DNA of 64,000 bases from Clavaria fumosa (lineage: Eukaryota; Basidiomycota; Agaricomycetes; Agaricales; Clavariaceae): NCBI GenBank assembly GCA_951802425.1, contig OX637794.1, positions 4,154,001 to 4,218,000 of the forward strand. Reading direction: 5' to 3'. The position numbers and the translations under genes are program-made. Below, piece by piece: positions 20,989 to 32,540 of this stretch; the stretch's first letter is position 1, and each line of letters opens with the position of its first letter. Under the pieces are notes generated by a model. It worked only from the letters and a program-made list of their open reading frames with translations. It ran no database searches and was not told the DNA's origin.

Positions 20989-21235
20989 TATCAGACTGGG
21001 TCTCACACAACTTAAGCGTAAGGTCATGACAACAATACTAAGATAAGGGGAAAAGAGTACAAAAAGGGAAATGATGAAGTACTTATAGCGAGAGCCCCGG
21101 CACTTGCCGATGTTCCCACGCTCGGACCCTCGGGTCACGTGATGCGCCCAGGCCCAGGTCATGTGACCTTCCAACAACCCTCCCCAGTTTCTCCATAACT
21201 CCTCTTTGGGATGGCTTATGTAAGCAATCCTAACA
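20989..21235 (-). repeat. Gypsy B 5' LTR
   Basis: Partner of 13435-13685. The internal region begins on the minus strand with TAATACTAAGATCC. The flanking duplication ACACC follows at 21236-21240. Confidence 0.93.
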
Positions 21236-21240
21236 ACACC

Positions 21241-24138
21241 AGTCACGCTATGGGGGTATTATTGTATATGAACTCAGCAAGCAGAAGTTGGTAGGTCCAA
21301 TCATCCTGCTGGTAGTTCATATAGATTCGGATGTATTGCTTGAGTATTTGGTTGACCCATTCAGTTTGTCTGTCAGTCTCAGGATGGTAGGCTGTGGAGA
21401 GATTGGAAGTAATATCCAGAGCCTGACATAATGAAGACCAAAACTTAGAAATGAATAATTTTCCTCTATCCAACACTATATCCACAGGCAGCCCATGCTT
21501 TGAGAAGATGTGGGTGACGAAATGCTGGGCTGATTCTTTTGTGGTGTCAGTAGTATTGGTAGAGATGAAAATCACTTGTTTCATAAGTCGGCAGACGACA
21601 ACGAGGATCGAGTCAAAGGTCATGGAGAGAGGGAGGGCTTCGATATGGTCCCTCGAAATTGAAGACCAAAGTCGCTCGCCTATGGGCAAGGGCTTGAGGA
21701 GTCTGTAAGGTTTGTGTCAGATGGGTTTTGCCCTTGCGCAGGTGTGACAACCATGGACGTAGACAGTTACATCCTTTTGGAGTCCTGGCCAGAAAAACAA
21801 CCTGTTTATTAGTTGGGTTGTCTTTCTTATACCTGGGTGTCCTCGTGGTTTGTGGTCATGGTTGGAGCACAGGATATTGAATCAGAGGGAGTCGTGGTTA
21901 GTGAATGGCATGGGTAACCCACAGGTAAATTTGACTGTACCTGTACCCACACCTGACAGTACCCTTACCCATGGGTACGGGTCCACTAAACTGCCAGGTA
22001 TGGGTACGGGTTTGTACTTCTAACTACACTATGCACAAATACAATGGTGTCCCACCCACCTGCCATCTCCTCCTCATCTCCTTCAACTTCAGCCAGTACT
22101 GTGACACCCATAACATCATTGTCCTTCACTAGACTTAACTTACTCCACATACCAATGCAAATCAATGCCCAAGTTGACTGAGCTGACAGCCAAATCTGGA
22201 CATGTGACAATAGGATCCACACTGACTGGCTACCCGTGTACCCCTATGAAGGGTACAGGTTTTTGAAGGGTCCAGAATCCATTACCTGTACCCGCACCTA
22301 CCCGTACCCATGAAGAAAACCTGTGCGGGTACCAATACCCACGCAATTCACTAGTCGTGGTCAGGGACATATATTTTACCATTTCGAAGTAGTAGTAAGC
22401 TGTTGGGCAAAAGCAAAATAGCCTTGTTGCGACCTTGTGAAGTGTCCTGTGATTTCTTGGAGAAGTAGGAGTCGTGGGGAGTGTGTCGAATTCGTGAAAT
22501 CAGGGCTTCTTCGTTGAGGATGACGGCTGCTCAAAGGAGTTCTGGCAGTATCACAACCTTGTTGTTTAGTGTGTTGGTCATGGGTTGGTCAGACTTCTTT
22601 GGGTAGACGTTGGGTCATTGCGTGAGGGCATCTGGCTTCGCACCTAATTTTCCTGCTCGATAATGAATCACATAATCAAAACTGGAAAGATACTCGGCCC
22701 AGTGGGCTTGTCAGCGGCTAAGTTGCTTTGTAGTGGTGAAATAACATAAATTGTTGTGGTCGGAGAAGACCTGAACTTGGTATCTCATGCCTTTGAGGTA
22801 CGCTCTCCATTGCTTGAAGGCATTGTGGATCGCAAGGAGCTCCTTGTCGTAAATATCGTAGTTGAGCTCTGCAGCGATCATCATACATGCGTGGAAAGTG
22901 ATGGGGTGTAGTTTGTTGGTTGCAGGATCGGTTTGAGAGAGAATGGCCACTATTGCATAGTTGGAAGCGTCACATTCAAGGGTAATAGGGTGGTCGGGGT
23001 CATAGTGCTGGAGGACAGGAGCTTTTGTAAAGGCTTGCTTGAGCGTTTCGAAGATTTGTTGACATTGTGGGCTCCACTTCCAAGGCGTATCCTTACGAAG
23101 GAGTTGCATAAGTGGAATAACAATGCCAGAGTAGTTATCTATGAATCTTCGATAAAAATTAGTGAAACCTAGGAAGCTCTGAAGGTCGCAGATCTTCGTG
23201 GGTATGGGCCAACTTAGGATGGCCTATATTTTCGAAGGGTCCATGGCGATCCTGTCAGGGGACACTATAACTCTGAGGTATTCGACCATCACAGTGTGGA
23301 AATCACACTTCTTGGGTCGTGCGTGCAAGTCTGCCTTGTGTAGACATCATAGGACCTCTTGGACATGGTCATGATGCTGTTCGATGTTGTCCGAGTAGAT
23401 GAGAATGTCATTGAGGTAAACGACTACGTTGACATCAACCAAGTCGTGGAAGATATCGTTCATAAGGTGCTGAAAGGTTGCAGGTGCATTCATGAGTCCA
23501 AAAGGCATGACAAGATATTCGAACGTGCCGTAGTGAGTGTGGAATGCAGTTTTCCACTCGTCTCCTTCAGCTATCCTCACATTATTATACCCAACACAGA
23601 GGTCGATCTTGGAGTAGATTTTGGCCAAGCGCAATTGGTCAACGAGGGTCTCAATTCAAGGGATAGGGTAGTGGTTTTTGCGGGTAATCTTGTTGAGACC
23701 TCGGTAATTGACACAGAGGCAAAGGCTTCCATCTTTCTTCTTCGCAAAGAGTACCGGTGCACCTGCAGGGGATTTTGACATCTGAATGAAACCTTTGTCC
23801 AACATGTCATCCAAATAATCTTTCAATGTCTTTAACTCCACTTCTGACATGTTGTAAAGCTTCCCATGAGGAGGTGTTGCGCCTTCCTCAAGTTCAATTT
23901 GGTGGTCGTAGTCACAGTGCAGAGGTATTTCCCAAGCTAGGGTTTCAGAAAATACAACCATAAAATCATGGTACTCCTGTGGAACTATTTCTTCAGGGTT
24001 CGGGGGAGAGGTTTGGGTGGTCGCGGAACTTGTGAGTATTGATTCGTCATCATAGGGGTTGTTCGTGGGTTGGAAGTATAGGAGACCCATAAATTCTCCT
24101 TGTTGCTCCAAGTGGCAAAGCATGGTGGCCTTGACCAA
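21241..24138 (-). pseudogene. Gypsy A reverse transcriptase, RNase H and integrase core
   Basis: From 24138 downward on the minus strand: RT with [33 protein letters not shown] and a YLND box in place of catalytic YLDD; RNase H (LECDASNYAIVAILSQ, YDIYDKELLAIHNAF); then integrase with CHTC and the D,D-35-E region (DRGKLFISKFW, AYHPETDRQTEWVNQ). Stops at about 23655, 23345, 22710 and elsewhere are mostly TGA where related elements have Arg. A single C missing from a C run near 21255 shifts the integrase frame just before the Gypsy B insertion. A MITE (21899-22353) splits the RNase H/integrase linker. Confidence 0.9.
21899..22353 (-). mobile_element. hAT-type MITE, family 1, copy b (455 bp)
   Basis: It is the reverse complement of the element at 799-1253, with the same length and the same TAGTGAAT termini. 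Perfect 8-bp duplications GTCGTGGT flank it at 21891-21898 and 22354-22361. It lies within Gypsy A pol. Confidence 0.96.
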
Positions 24139-24144
24139 TTGAAC

Positions 24145-24633
24145 TCATGGGGGTTTAGTGGTTTTCAGTATTGAGTGTGCAAGGTCAGGAGGGGGTTTAC
24201 TCAGGGGTTTCGTGTCCAGGAGGGTGAGAGGGATAGTCGCGGAGCGGGCTGTCTGTCTGAAACTAAAAGTGAGGTTGGTCCAATTGATCTTGGGGTTCCA
24301 GGTTCGTAACCAATTGAGTCCTAAAACCACAGGGGTGAGAGGATGGGTCTTGGTGATGAGGAACTTGATCGATTGGATGGTATTGTCAGGGAATTTTGTA
24401 TTAGTGAGGATGTAATGGGTGATGTTTGAGCTGGAGGAACTTCTGTTGAAGTATTGAAGAGGTAGGGGTTGCGGGAGTGGGTTTAGAAGGTTCGGACGGG
24501 AGTTTGCGAGCATGAAATCGATAAAATTCATTGATGCGCCACAATCAATGAGAGTATTCAAGGGAATCGAGCCGAATTCTGGTATTTGTGTCTTTATGAG
24601 GAAGGACTGGGAAGACTGAGAAGCAATGGGCAT
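24145..24633 (-). pseudogene. Gypsy A aspartic protease
   Basis: A retropepsin-like domain with the active-site motif TLIDCGASMNFID near 24530-24560 and the distal VVLGLNWLRTWNP motif. The catalytic Asp is kept. A TGA at 24143 separates it from the RT. Confidence 0.88.
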
Positions 24634-24649
24634 ATTAGAAAGGTCGCAA

Positions 24650-26717
24650 GAAAACTGAGGAGAAGAGGAACTAGTTGTGGCCCACGCAAGTATGGGGGTT
24701 GCTTCTTCGTTGCGACTCAGAGTTCCCCCGGAAGCTCCTGAGTCACTTCCTCATTTAACTCTTCGTGCAGGTTGTCCACATCTTCTACTACCTCATCCTC
24801 GACCTCATACGCTTCCTGAAACTCTTCCTCTCCTTCTTCCAATGTAAACACGGCTTGTCCCGCTACTCGTCAATCGGGACACGCTGCGCTGTAGTGTCCT
24901 GGCTTTCCACATCTCAGAAACAAATTTCCCTGACATCGTCTTTCTCATTCCTCATCACTGAGGGGGATGTAAGGCAGATTTGCATTCGGCTGGTGGGGCA
25001 GATTAGTGGGTTGCGGTGTGGTCGCAGGATTTCCTGCAGCTGGTCGGGGCATCGAAGGATTGTTGCCAGCAGCCAGATAAGGTCGCAATGTGTTTGCGAA
25101 GTTGCGATTTCTGCCTTGTTGAGGAAGGGGCGATTTCTGCCTTGTTGAGCAGGGGGACGAGGAGCAGGAGGGTTGGCATGGAATTGAGTTCAGCAGGTCT
25201 CGCTCTCATACTCCCAGTGCCTCTGATCAATCTGCATTGCCAAATCTCATAGTTCCTGATACGTCATAGGTCACGGAATGACCTTCATAGCTTCTTTAAT
25301 GCGCGTGGACAGTGAACGATAGAGTTCCAATTGAAGGGTGGCCAAGTTCCAGTTGGATTCAAAGGCAAAGGATTCGAAACAGATGATGTGGTTGGAGAAT
25401 CATTTGTTTTCACCCATCTGCGACATATGGAGGTTCTGGTCGGCTTCAATCTGAGTGTTAACCACTCCAAACATTCCTCCAAACTCATGGATGAATCCTT
25501 CCCAGGAGTGTAGGGCTGGATGTTCGGCATTGAATTGAAGGAGGGAGGTGTAGTGGCTCTGCGCAGTGTCCATGAGGTAAGAGGCTGCAAAAGTAACCTT
25601 TTCATGATCCCCTTGGAAGGTTATGGGTTTCATGAAGAAAGTCATCAGACATTCCGTGATGAAGGGCTTCCATTTACGCCGGTCATGACCATTAAACAGC
25701 TTGGGGTGCCTGGTATCAAGCTTGGATTCTTGAGTGAAGGTGTCTCAGGCCAATGGTCCTTTGGAGGGAGGGGCCTGGTAATAGTAATGATGATGGTGGG
25801 TACCAGGGGCCTCATCTCGAAGTGCGGCGGCAAGGTGTGGAGGCATAGGGGGGACTGGAGGGACCTGCAGGGCTTCAGCCTGTGATAGGGGGTGAGATGC
25901 TGGTCGCATCTCCATCGGAGGCACTGGTTGCACTTCCGGCTGAGGAATACAGAAGGGTTCAACCAGTATCTCAAGGCGCGGGGCAGGTTGAAGCGTTGCT
26001 TCAGTCCCTATAGGGTCATGAGGGAGTGCCCTGCTCGGAGTAGTGGCCGGCTGTGTCCAAGTGGGCCAGCTGCTATGGGGGGCGGTGTACCTATGGATCC
26101 TGGAGACAATGGCGGGTCATTCATTGGGTGCGGCAGGATTCGCAAAATTCTGGAGAGACTGTGCCGTGACCTGGAAAAGTGGGGCCATATCTTGAGGTCC
26201 TCTAGCGGGTTGAACCTGTCTCAGAGGTTGCGAGGGGGTATCCAGGTCAGGGGGAGTGGGAACTCCATGGTCGGTGGTTCCTGGATACTGATGCTGACTC
26301 TTGTACAACCAATTCTTAGGGTTTGTGCAGAATCCATCTGTCAATCTAACCAGAGCTTCGTAGAGATTCATTGTTTCAATGAGGTAGGCTAATTCTTTGT
26401 TGAGGGTTCCTGTTCCATACTGACGACGAGTGTTATTGAGAATTTGGTAAGTATAGTGGTGAGGACGGTCGAAGCGCAGGTAACCGAGCTGCTCTACAAG
26501 GGACTTGGCTTCTTCACACAGGGACGAAGCGTGGCTGGGAGTGATTTGGGTGGTTTCCTCAGGTTGCGATTGAATGACGGACACTGGTCATTCTTGAATG
26601 GTGGTAGGCAGTTCATGGGTAGCCTCCAAGGCCATTGGAGTAATCGCGCGGCTGCCTGTGTGGGTCTGGAAGTGGTGAGTAATGGGTTGGGGAGGAGTGT
26701 GACTGGTAGACATAATA
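24650..26717 (-). pseudogene. Gypsy A gag, degenerate
   Basis: An N-terminal segment starts near 26717 (MSTSHTPPQ), with a TGA at about 26592, then continues to 26117. The capsid-like core is at 25400-25645 (FQGDHEKVTFAASYLMDTA...W). A zinc knuckle near 24890-24930 reads FLRCGKPGHYSAACP and has lost its first cysteine. An acidic C-terminus follows. Several frameshifts and stops separate the pieces. Confidence 0.75.
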
Positions 26718-26767
26718 AGGTGTTATCTGGGCATTGAGTGGTGGGGTGAGGGGCAGACTTGATATTA

Positions 26768-28136
26768 TGTTAGGGCCTGTCCTGTCTCATAAATAATACC
26801 GAAGGTCAACTTGTTGGTGACCGATCCAGAAACTCACTAAGACCAGCCAACTGTTGAGTATAGTCAAGAATACTCAGTCCTGGAAGGTCGCGAAGACGTC
26901 TGAAAGATATAAGAATGGAAATGGACAAGTAGGGAGAAGGGAAATGTCGCTGGGAAGGTTGCGAAGTCGGTAGACAAAGTGTAAAGAAGGGAAAAGATGA
27001 GTTAAGAGAAATGGATAATGCTGAGAAGGTCGCAGAGTCGACCGATGAAGCATGAAGAAAGAAATAGATGAGGAGAGAGAAACAGACGATGGCAAGAGGG
27101 TTGCGGGTAGTTGCAACAGTGTCGAGAGATATGTCGGTGAAGGCAATGACTTTGCCAACTGATGAGGGAACCTATGGGGTTCGAAGAATCAGTACCAAGA
27201 CGAAGGAAAGGAAATACTTAAGGTGTGCAAGTTGTACGAGTGCGGAGGATGAGTTTAGAAGAAAGCAGGGTTGTCTTGGTGTTGTTGAAGTCACCAAGTG
27301 AGACAAGACCTATCAATCGCGGTGATTCCAAGCTCAAAGGGCATAATAGCCTCAAGCTTAAACCAAAGTGCATCAATATCAAGTCTAGAGTACCATAAGT
27401 ACATGCAAGACTTTATATACGAGCGTACAGGGAGTGTAACAGAAAAGGAAAAGTACAGAGGTCGCCAAGCGACAGAACTATAGTAGTGCAGGGTATGTTT
27501 AGTCATATAGTAACTAGGCACATGCTCTACTAAGGTCGTGAGGGGTTAGGAATGCATAAGTAAGGTTGTGAGCATGACCCGTCATGGGTCGCGACCTGGT
27601 TAAGTAATCATATACGTAACTATAACTACAGGGGGATTCTTGGATCATATGTGATGTAGTTATAGATGACTGAGGAGAGGAAGGAGAGCATAATTTGAAG
27701 GGTATATGCAGCTGACTGTTGGTGGTGCATTTGAGTGTTAAGGTTGTGAGGTCATAGGAGTGGTCACATGGGTGACGGTAGTGATGCAGGTGACCTTGGG
27801 TGGGAGATCACATGGGTAATGCTGGTAACGTGGGTAACGGCTGTAACACTGGTAACATATTAGTGCTGGTAGCGGTAGCGCCAGGGGTGCCACGCGGCAA
27901 GTCACGTGCTGGCTGAAGAAGATGTGCAAGGGCATGTCGCACGTCGAGGTGGTGGGTCCAGGCAAATTGTACGAGTGGGTGAGGTGGAGAGAGGTGTCAC
28001 AAGTGAGGCTTCCAGAAGAGGATGGCAGGTTCCAGAAGTGTGTAGAGGAGCTTGCAAGGTTGTAGAGGGCCGTCAGGAGGCTCGTAGGTGTTGGTGAAGT
28101 TGGCTTGAGCAAAGGAAAAATGAATGGGTCCTGACA
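26768..28136 (-). repeat. Gypsy A 5' LTR
   Basis: This is the partner of 8427-9842. It lacks a stretch of about 50 bases near its plus-strand right end (around 27998-28003) that the other LTR keeps. The internal region starts on the minus strand with TAATATCAAGTCTG, the likely primer-binding side. Confidence 0.92.
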
Positions 28137-28550
28137 CATGGGAGTTGGATGGGAAAATGTCAGGGTAGATGATGCATGTCGTTGTTGTTGTCTCTGTCAT
28201 CAAGTTGTTGGATTGGAGGTTTGTTCACAGCTACTTGATCATCTGGTTTGCTTTGAGAGGTGTTGCAAGTGTCATGTGAATGCAGGGGAGATCAGGGAGG
28301 CTTCTGGAAGAGGATGGCAGGTTCCAGAAGTGTGTAGAGGAGCTCGCAAGGTTGTAGAGGGCCGTCAGGAGGCTCGTAGGTGTTGGTGAAGTTGGCTTGA
28401 GCAAAGGAAAAATGAATGGGTCCTGACACATGGGAGTTGGATGGGAAAATGTCAGGGTAGATGATGCATGTCGTTGTTGTTGTCTCTGTCATCAAGTTGT
28501 TGGATTGGAGGTTTGTTCACAGCTACTTGATCATCTGGTTTGCTTTGATC
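28137..28550 (+). repeat. 292-bp tandem duplication of flank plus LTR tail
   Basis: A flank segment starting CATGGGAGTTGGATGGG appears at 28137 and again at 28429. Between the copies lies a second copy of the Gypsy A LTR tail, ending GGGTCCTGACA. The duplicated tail keeps bases that the adjacent 5' LTR has lost, so the duplication predates that deletion or came from another LTR. Confidence 0.88.
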
Positions 28551-29860
28551 TAGGGGGGACACTCCCTGCTTTCCTCTTTCTTTCTTTCAGTATACATTTG
28601 ATCACTGACTTGTTGAAGGATAGGGCACAGTATATAGGACATGCACAAATGCCAGTGTTTGCAGGTGTGTTTCATGATGTCAGTTGCAGATGGGAAAGGA
28701 GAGTCTCTGTGGAGTAGTGGTGCTGCTGGAATTAGTCCTACCATCCCTGCATTATACATGGTGCATCAACTGGAGATATTTAAATGTGTAGATTTGTTGT
28801 CTGCCCCACCTGTCCCTCTGCATGTTCTGATCTCTCTGTGAAAATATTTCCTTTTCTGAGTATTCACACATTCATTGTATTGTGCCCTCCTTGCACCTGT
28901 TGCTGTACATCCCTATTTTGGGCCTAGTCACATTGTTTCATTCATTTAGATGGTCCAATCTGATGACTGAGTAGGATTGAGTTAGTGGGCCAAGTTCATG
29001 GCTCAAATTTCTCATCCTTGGCTGGCAGGATGGCAAATGGTGACATAGTAATTTCTCAAGAAAAAAACCACTTGTTATTCTTTGTTGCACTGTTTATAAT
29101 GAAGTATCATGACATGGTGACCTTCTGTGGCTGTGTCTGAGATCCTGTACATGACTGCATCACATTGAAGGATATCCATAGAGAGATGCCATTGCTTGCA
29201 GTTGCCCTTTTTGTACAATCACTCCCCTGAGCATATGCTGCACACCTGGGCCCCTGTTATGGATCTGGTACTGGATGCAGTCAGAAATGAGTCACTGAGA
29301 GTCAAGATGACTCAGACGGGTCCTCAATTCCTTATGCAGTTGGTCTACAGGACTAGTAGATCCTCCAGTTCCATACCTTCCTGCTAACAGTATTGAAACC
29401 AACACTGCTAGCAAGGCATTGCTTTGGGCAGATATTATTATTAGTTAGTAACCTAAGTGACAACATCCCATGGGCTTAGCCATTGACCCCCATGGTCTGC
29501 CTCAACCTGGTATCACTCCACAGATTGATACCATGGCTCAATGACTGACCACTCCATAGGTATTGCACACTTAAGCCAAATCAATGTAGATAGGTCAAAA
29601 TAGATCAGTAAATATGCAGCTAACCAGACACGGGAGAAACAAGCTAAAGAGTTCATGAGATTCTCCTGGTCTTGTAGACCATTCTACCTCTATAAACCTC
29701 TGCCTAATTCTCAGTACTTGGCTAGCTATTCACCACTTACTCTGATGAATACACTGGTACATTGTACAGTAGAACACCTTGTACCTTATACCAAAATATT
29801 CATAGCTCGCTCAATACTTACCGCGCCGAGGGGAGCCGGCACAGGGCAGCTCATCCGAAG
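28551..29860. other. No supported gene
   Basis: Short frames only. The stretch around 29118-29165 resembles one near 7628-7690. I see no domain, RNA gene or repeat array. Confidence 0.4.
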
Positions 29861-29861
29861 C

Positions 29862-31254
29862 CTGGGTACCCAAAGGTACTTAGATCACTTGACCAGACCA
29901 AGTCTTTAGTCAGCAGTTACTAGATTTAGTTCAACTAGACTTAGTCCTTAGTTTTGACTAAATTCGTCCTTAGCTCCTTGCTGGGCTAGACTTAGGCTTA
30001 ATCCTCTTAGGGGATGGTGCAATCGATAAGTGGGTAGGTAATGATGCCTGGAATGCGAGGTTCTGTCAGCTATTTATACTCAAATTCACATATCTACTAC
30101 ATTTGGAAAGATTCAACATAGCTCCTTAACTAGTAATCCTAACATACCGTTTAAGAACTCTAAATTAAGGAGAATTCACTGGCTTTACATATCAGGCAAG
30201 ATCATAATTATATCTCATGTCCTCAATGAGATATTCCTTCTCGAAGGTTCTACATATTCTAAAAATAATCAAAATGAGTCATGATGACTCATTTCTTGGG
30301 TCCTGGTCGTCGGGGATTGTGGAGAAGGACCCCACAATTACCCCCGATCGCTTCTACAATGTTCCACGACTTTCCACGACTTTCTACGACGTTCCTGGCC
30401 TTGATGATGTCATTATCTCATCTATACTTCCTCTGTTTCCTCTTATCTCCCCCAGACTAGTCATAATTAAGTGTACTAGCCTTATTTAGCATGTGTTTCA
30501 GCTGTATTCTATGCCAGATATATGCTAGTAATACCCTAGTACAAAGGGAGATGAGGGGAGGGCCAAGGGACTGCACACAAAGGTCGTGGGCACACAGTCT
30601 GCTCGTGAGGATGACTAGTCCATATCTGGAAGTGCGGCAGTGTCGGCCATCACTGCTGATCGCTGCCCCCACCACTGTGGGAACTGGGCCAAACTGTCGG
30701 TCCTCGATTGCTTGATTGAGGTCTGATCATGATTGGGACTGCCCTGCAATGCCAGAGTGGTGCCAAACTCACACCAGCGAGTTCGCGACCCTGTAGCTCA
30801 GCCGCAAACGCTCCGCGCCTCTTGTAAACTCGCGGGTATGACCTTATGGACCTTCCCGACATTTCTGTCTGTTCACCTTTTCTATTTAAAGCCTCCCTTT
30901 AGCGCTATTTTAGTAATACCAGAGTATGGCCTAAACAGCAGTAGAACAAGCCTGAGTGAGTGAATAACAGTTACTTCCTTTGCTTTTATGCATATAAAGG
31001 TAAACGAGCAGTGGGAATTCAATGGTAAAAACCGTTTGTTTGTGCGGTTCTTCGTTCCTGCTGTAGAGCTGTTTCTTTCCGTCCTAGTACCACTTTCTAT
31101 AGCTTATGTCATATTGGGAGTAAGTTTACATGGGTGAGTAGTACAGAATGGGTAAAGGACCTAGAAAGAGCATAGGAATGTATTGAAGAGACGCATAATT
31201 GCCTGGATCATCTGTTCAAGGGGCTAAGTACTATAGGTACTCAAGTACCCTAAC
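29862..31254 (+). repeat. Possible solo LTR
   Basis: The left edge reads TGGGTACCCAAAGGTACTTAG and the right edge CTCAAGTACCCTAACA, a TG...CA pair with related inverted ends. The inside has a TATTTAAAG box near 30885 and TATAAAGG near 30994. The flanks share only GCC, so no proper duplication supports it. A short array of CCACGACTTTC units lies at 30362-30392. Confidence 0.3.
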
Positions 31255-31916
31255 AGCCCCCTACTCGTGTCGTGCAGCCCACAGATTGCCCAGGCGGCCA
31301 CTCACCAGTTAATGACATGCTGTGATTATGCTGAGCTGCAAGTTGTCACTTTGTGACTCACAAAACATCACAGGGATCAAGATCTTGGCCATCATCATGC
31401 ACAACCAAAGATGCCAAAGTCTCACTCCATGTTCACCCTGTTTGTGCTGAGGTGCTGCAGCCCAGGAGCCAATGCAGAACATGTATTGCTAGAAGACGTG
31501 ATGCATGATACCGGGCGAAGGTGCAGTGGACATAATTGGGAGGACACTGATACAATAATTTGATCACGTCTTGAATGAAATGTTTTGTGTTCAGTGTTCA
31601 AAACCAAACCAAACCCCTTAGAACCTGTTCAAAAAAGTCCAGTCCTAAGTTCACACACATGCAAGGACTGAACCAAAGTTCAGTCCTCAGTTCACAAAAA
31701 ATGGTCAAGAACTGGACAGAACCAAACTTCGACTGCACTCCTTGAATAAACTATTGCCATTTGAAAATTTCCATCAACTTTCTCAAAATTCGACCAAATC
31801 ACTCCATTCTTGTTGCAAGGCTCTAGAGCTCTTTTTTTCATGAAGAATGGGTATTTTCAATCGATATCTTGAGAATTGGTAGAGTAATGACTAAAATACT
31901 TTTAGGTGCAAAAAAG
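31255..31916. other. No supported gene; GAACC/AGTTC-rich stretch
   Basis: At 31591-31740 the words ACCAAACC, AGTTCA and their complements are dense, starting with CAGTGTTCAAAACC, which resembles a hAT-type terminus. No matching right end or duplication was found. Confidence 0.3.
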
Positions 31917-32540
31917 TGCATTGTGCCACAGTCTCCAAATATTTGCAAACAGCTGTAATAGTAGTGCTGCGGCTTTGCCACAATTGCAACTCCGCTGATG
32001 CTGACATTGATCTTGATTCTCATATATGAACCAGCCTTCTGGCAGTCTCAAGAGATCCAGTTCTCAGACAGACCCTCCAATGGATGGGCCCTCCCCCAAG
32101 TGTCTGGAGATGACTCTGGAAGAAGTGCCTAATGACCTCGATGATGACGCCCACACCCGCCAAGACAAGTCAGTGCTTGATTTTGTCGAACATTTGGGGG
32201 GTTGGGAGACTTTCAACAAAAGAGATGCTAAAAAGTGCATTGTGCCACAGTCTCCAAATATTTGCAAACAGCTGTAATAGTAGTGCTGCGGCTTTGCCAC
32301 AATTGCAACTTCGCTAACCTTGATCTCGATTCTCATATGAACCAGCCTTCTGGCAGTCTCAAGAGATCCAGTTCTCAGGCCGACCCTCCAATGGCTGGAC
32401 CCTCTCGAAAGCGTCTGGAGACGACTCTGGAAGAAGTGCCTAATGACCTCGATGATACCGCCCACACCCGCCAAGACAAGTCAGTGCTTGATTTTGTCGA
32501 ATCCACGGGGGGTTGGGAGACCTTCAACAAAAGAGATGCT
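31917..32540 (+). repeat. 311-bp tandem duplication at the 5' end of Crinkler-like gene 1
   Basis: AAAAGTGCATTGTGCCACAG starts both units (about 31917 and 32230). Each unit carries its own ATG for the same N-terminal peptide (MNQPSGSLKRSSSQ; 32026 and 32337). The copies differ by roughly 5-8 percent. Only the second continues into the long frame; the first hits a stop after 83 codons. Confidence 0.9.

Larger units (their letters stand above)
13435..21235 (-). mobile_element. Gypsy B: complete chromovirus nested in Gypsy A
   Basis: LTRs of 251 and 247 bp (13435-13685 and 20989-21235) bound gag, protease, RT, RNase H, integrase and chromodomain on the minus strand. The 5-bp duplication ACACC (13430-13434 and 21236-21240) is perfect and sits in the integrase of Gypsy A. 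A purine tract (AAGAGGGGGGTGA, minus strand) precedes the 3' LTR. It has itself been hit by a MITE (15955-16422) and by a repeat-bearing insertion at about 17180-18765. Stops are mainly CGA-to-TGA. Confidence 0.95.
8427..28136 (-). mobile_element. Gypsy A: nested, degenerate chromovirus (Ty3/gypsy)
   Basis: Two LTRs of about 1.4 kb bound an internal region whose gag-pol runs on the minus strand: gag, protease, RT, RNase H, integrase, chromodomain. The 5-bp flanks are CGTGG (8422-8426) and CATGG (28137-28141), one CpG-type change apart, so this is the target duplication. The internal region is expanded by a complete second element (13435-21235) and MITEs at 12608-13208 and 21899-22353. Without those inserts the element is about 10.9 kb, long for the group because of an extra antisense gene at 10028-12068. 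A purine-rich tract (GAAGGGAGGGTAA on the minus strand) abuts the 3' LTR. Many TGA stops and a lost RT aspartate show it is dead. Confidence 0.92.

Noticed and set aside
29862..31254. Firm call of a solo LTR
   Set aside because: The edges look LTR-like, but the flanking bases share only three positions; reported at low confidence only.
31591..31740. A further hAT-type MITE starting CAGTGTTCAAAACC
   Set aside because: No matching right terminus and no 8-bp duplication could be found; kept only as a motif-rich stretch.
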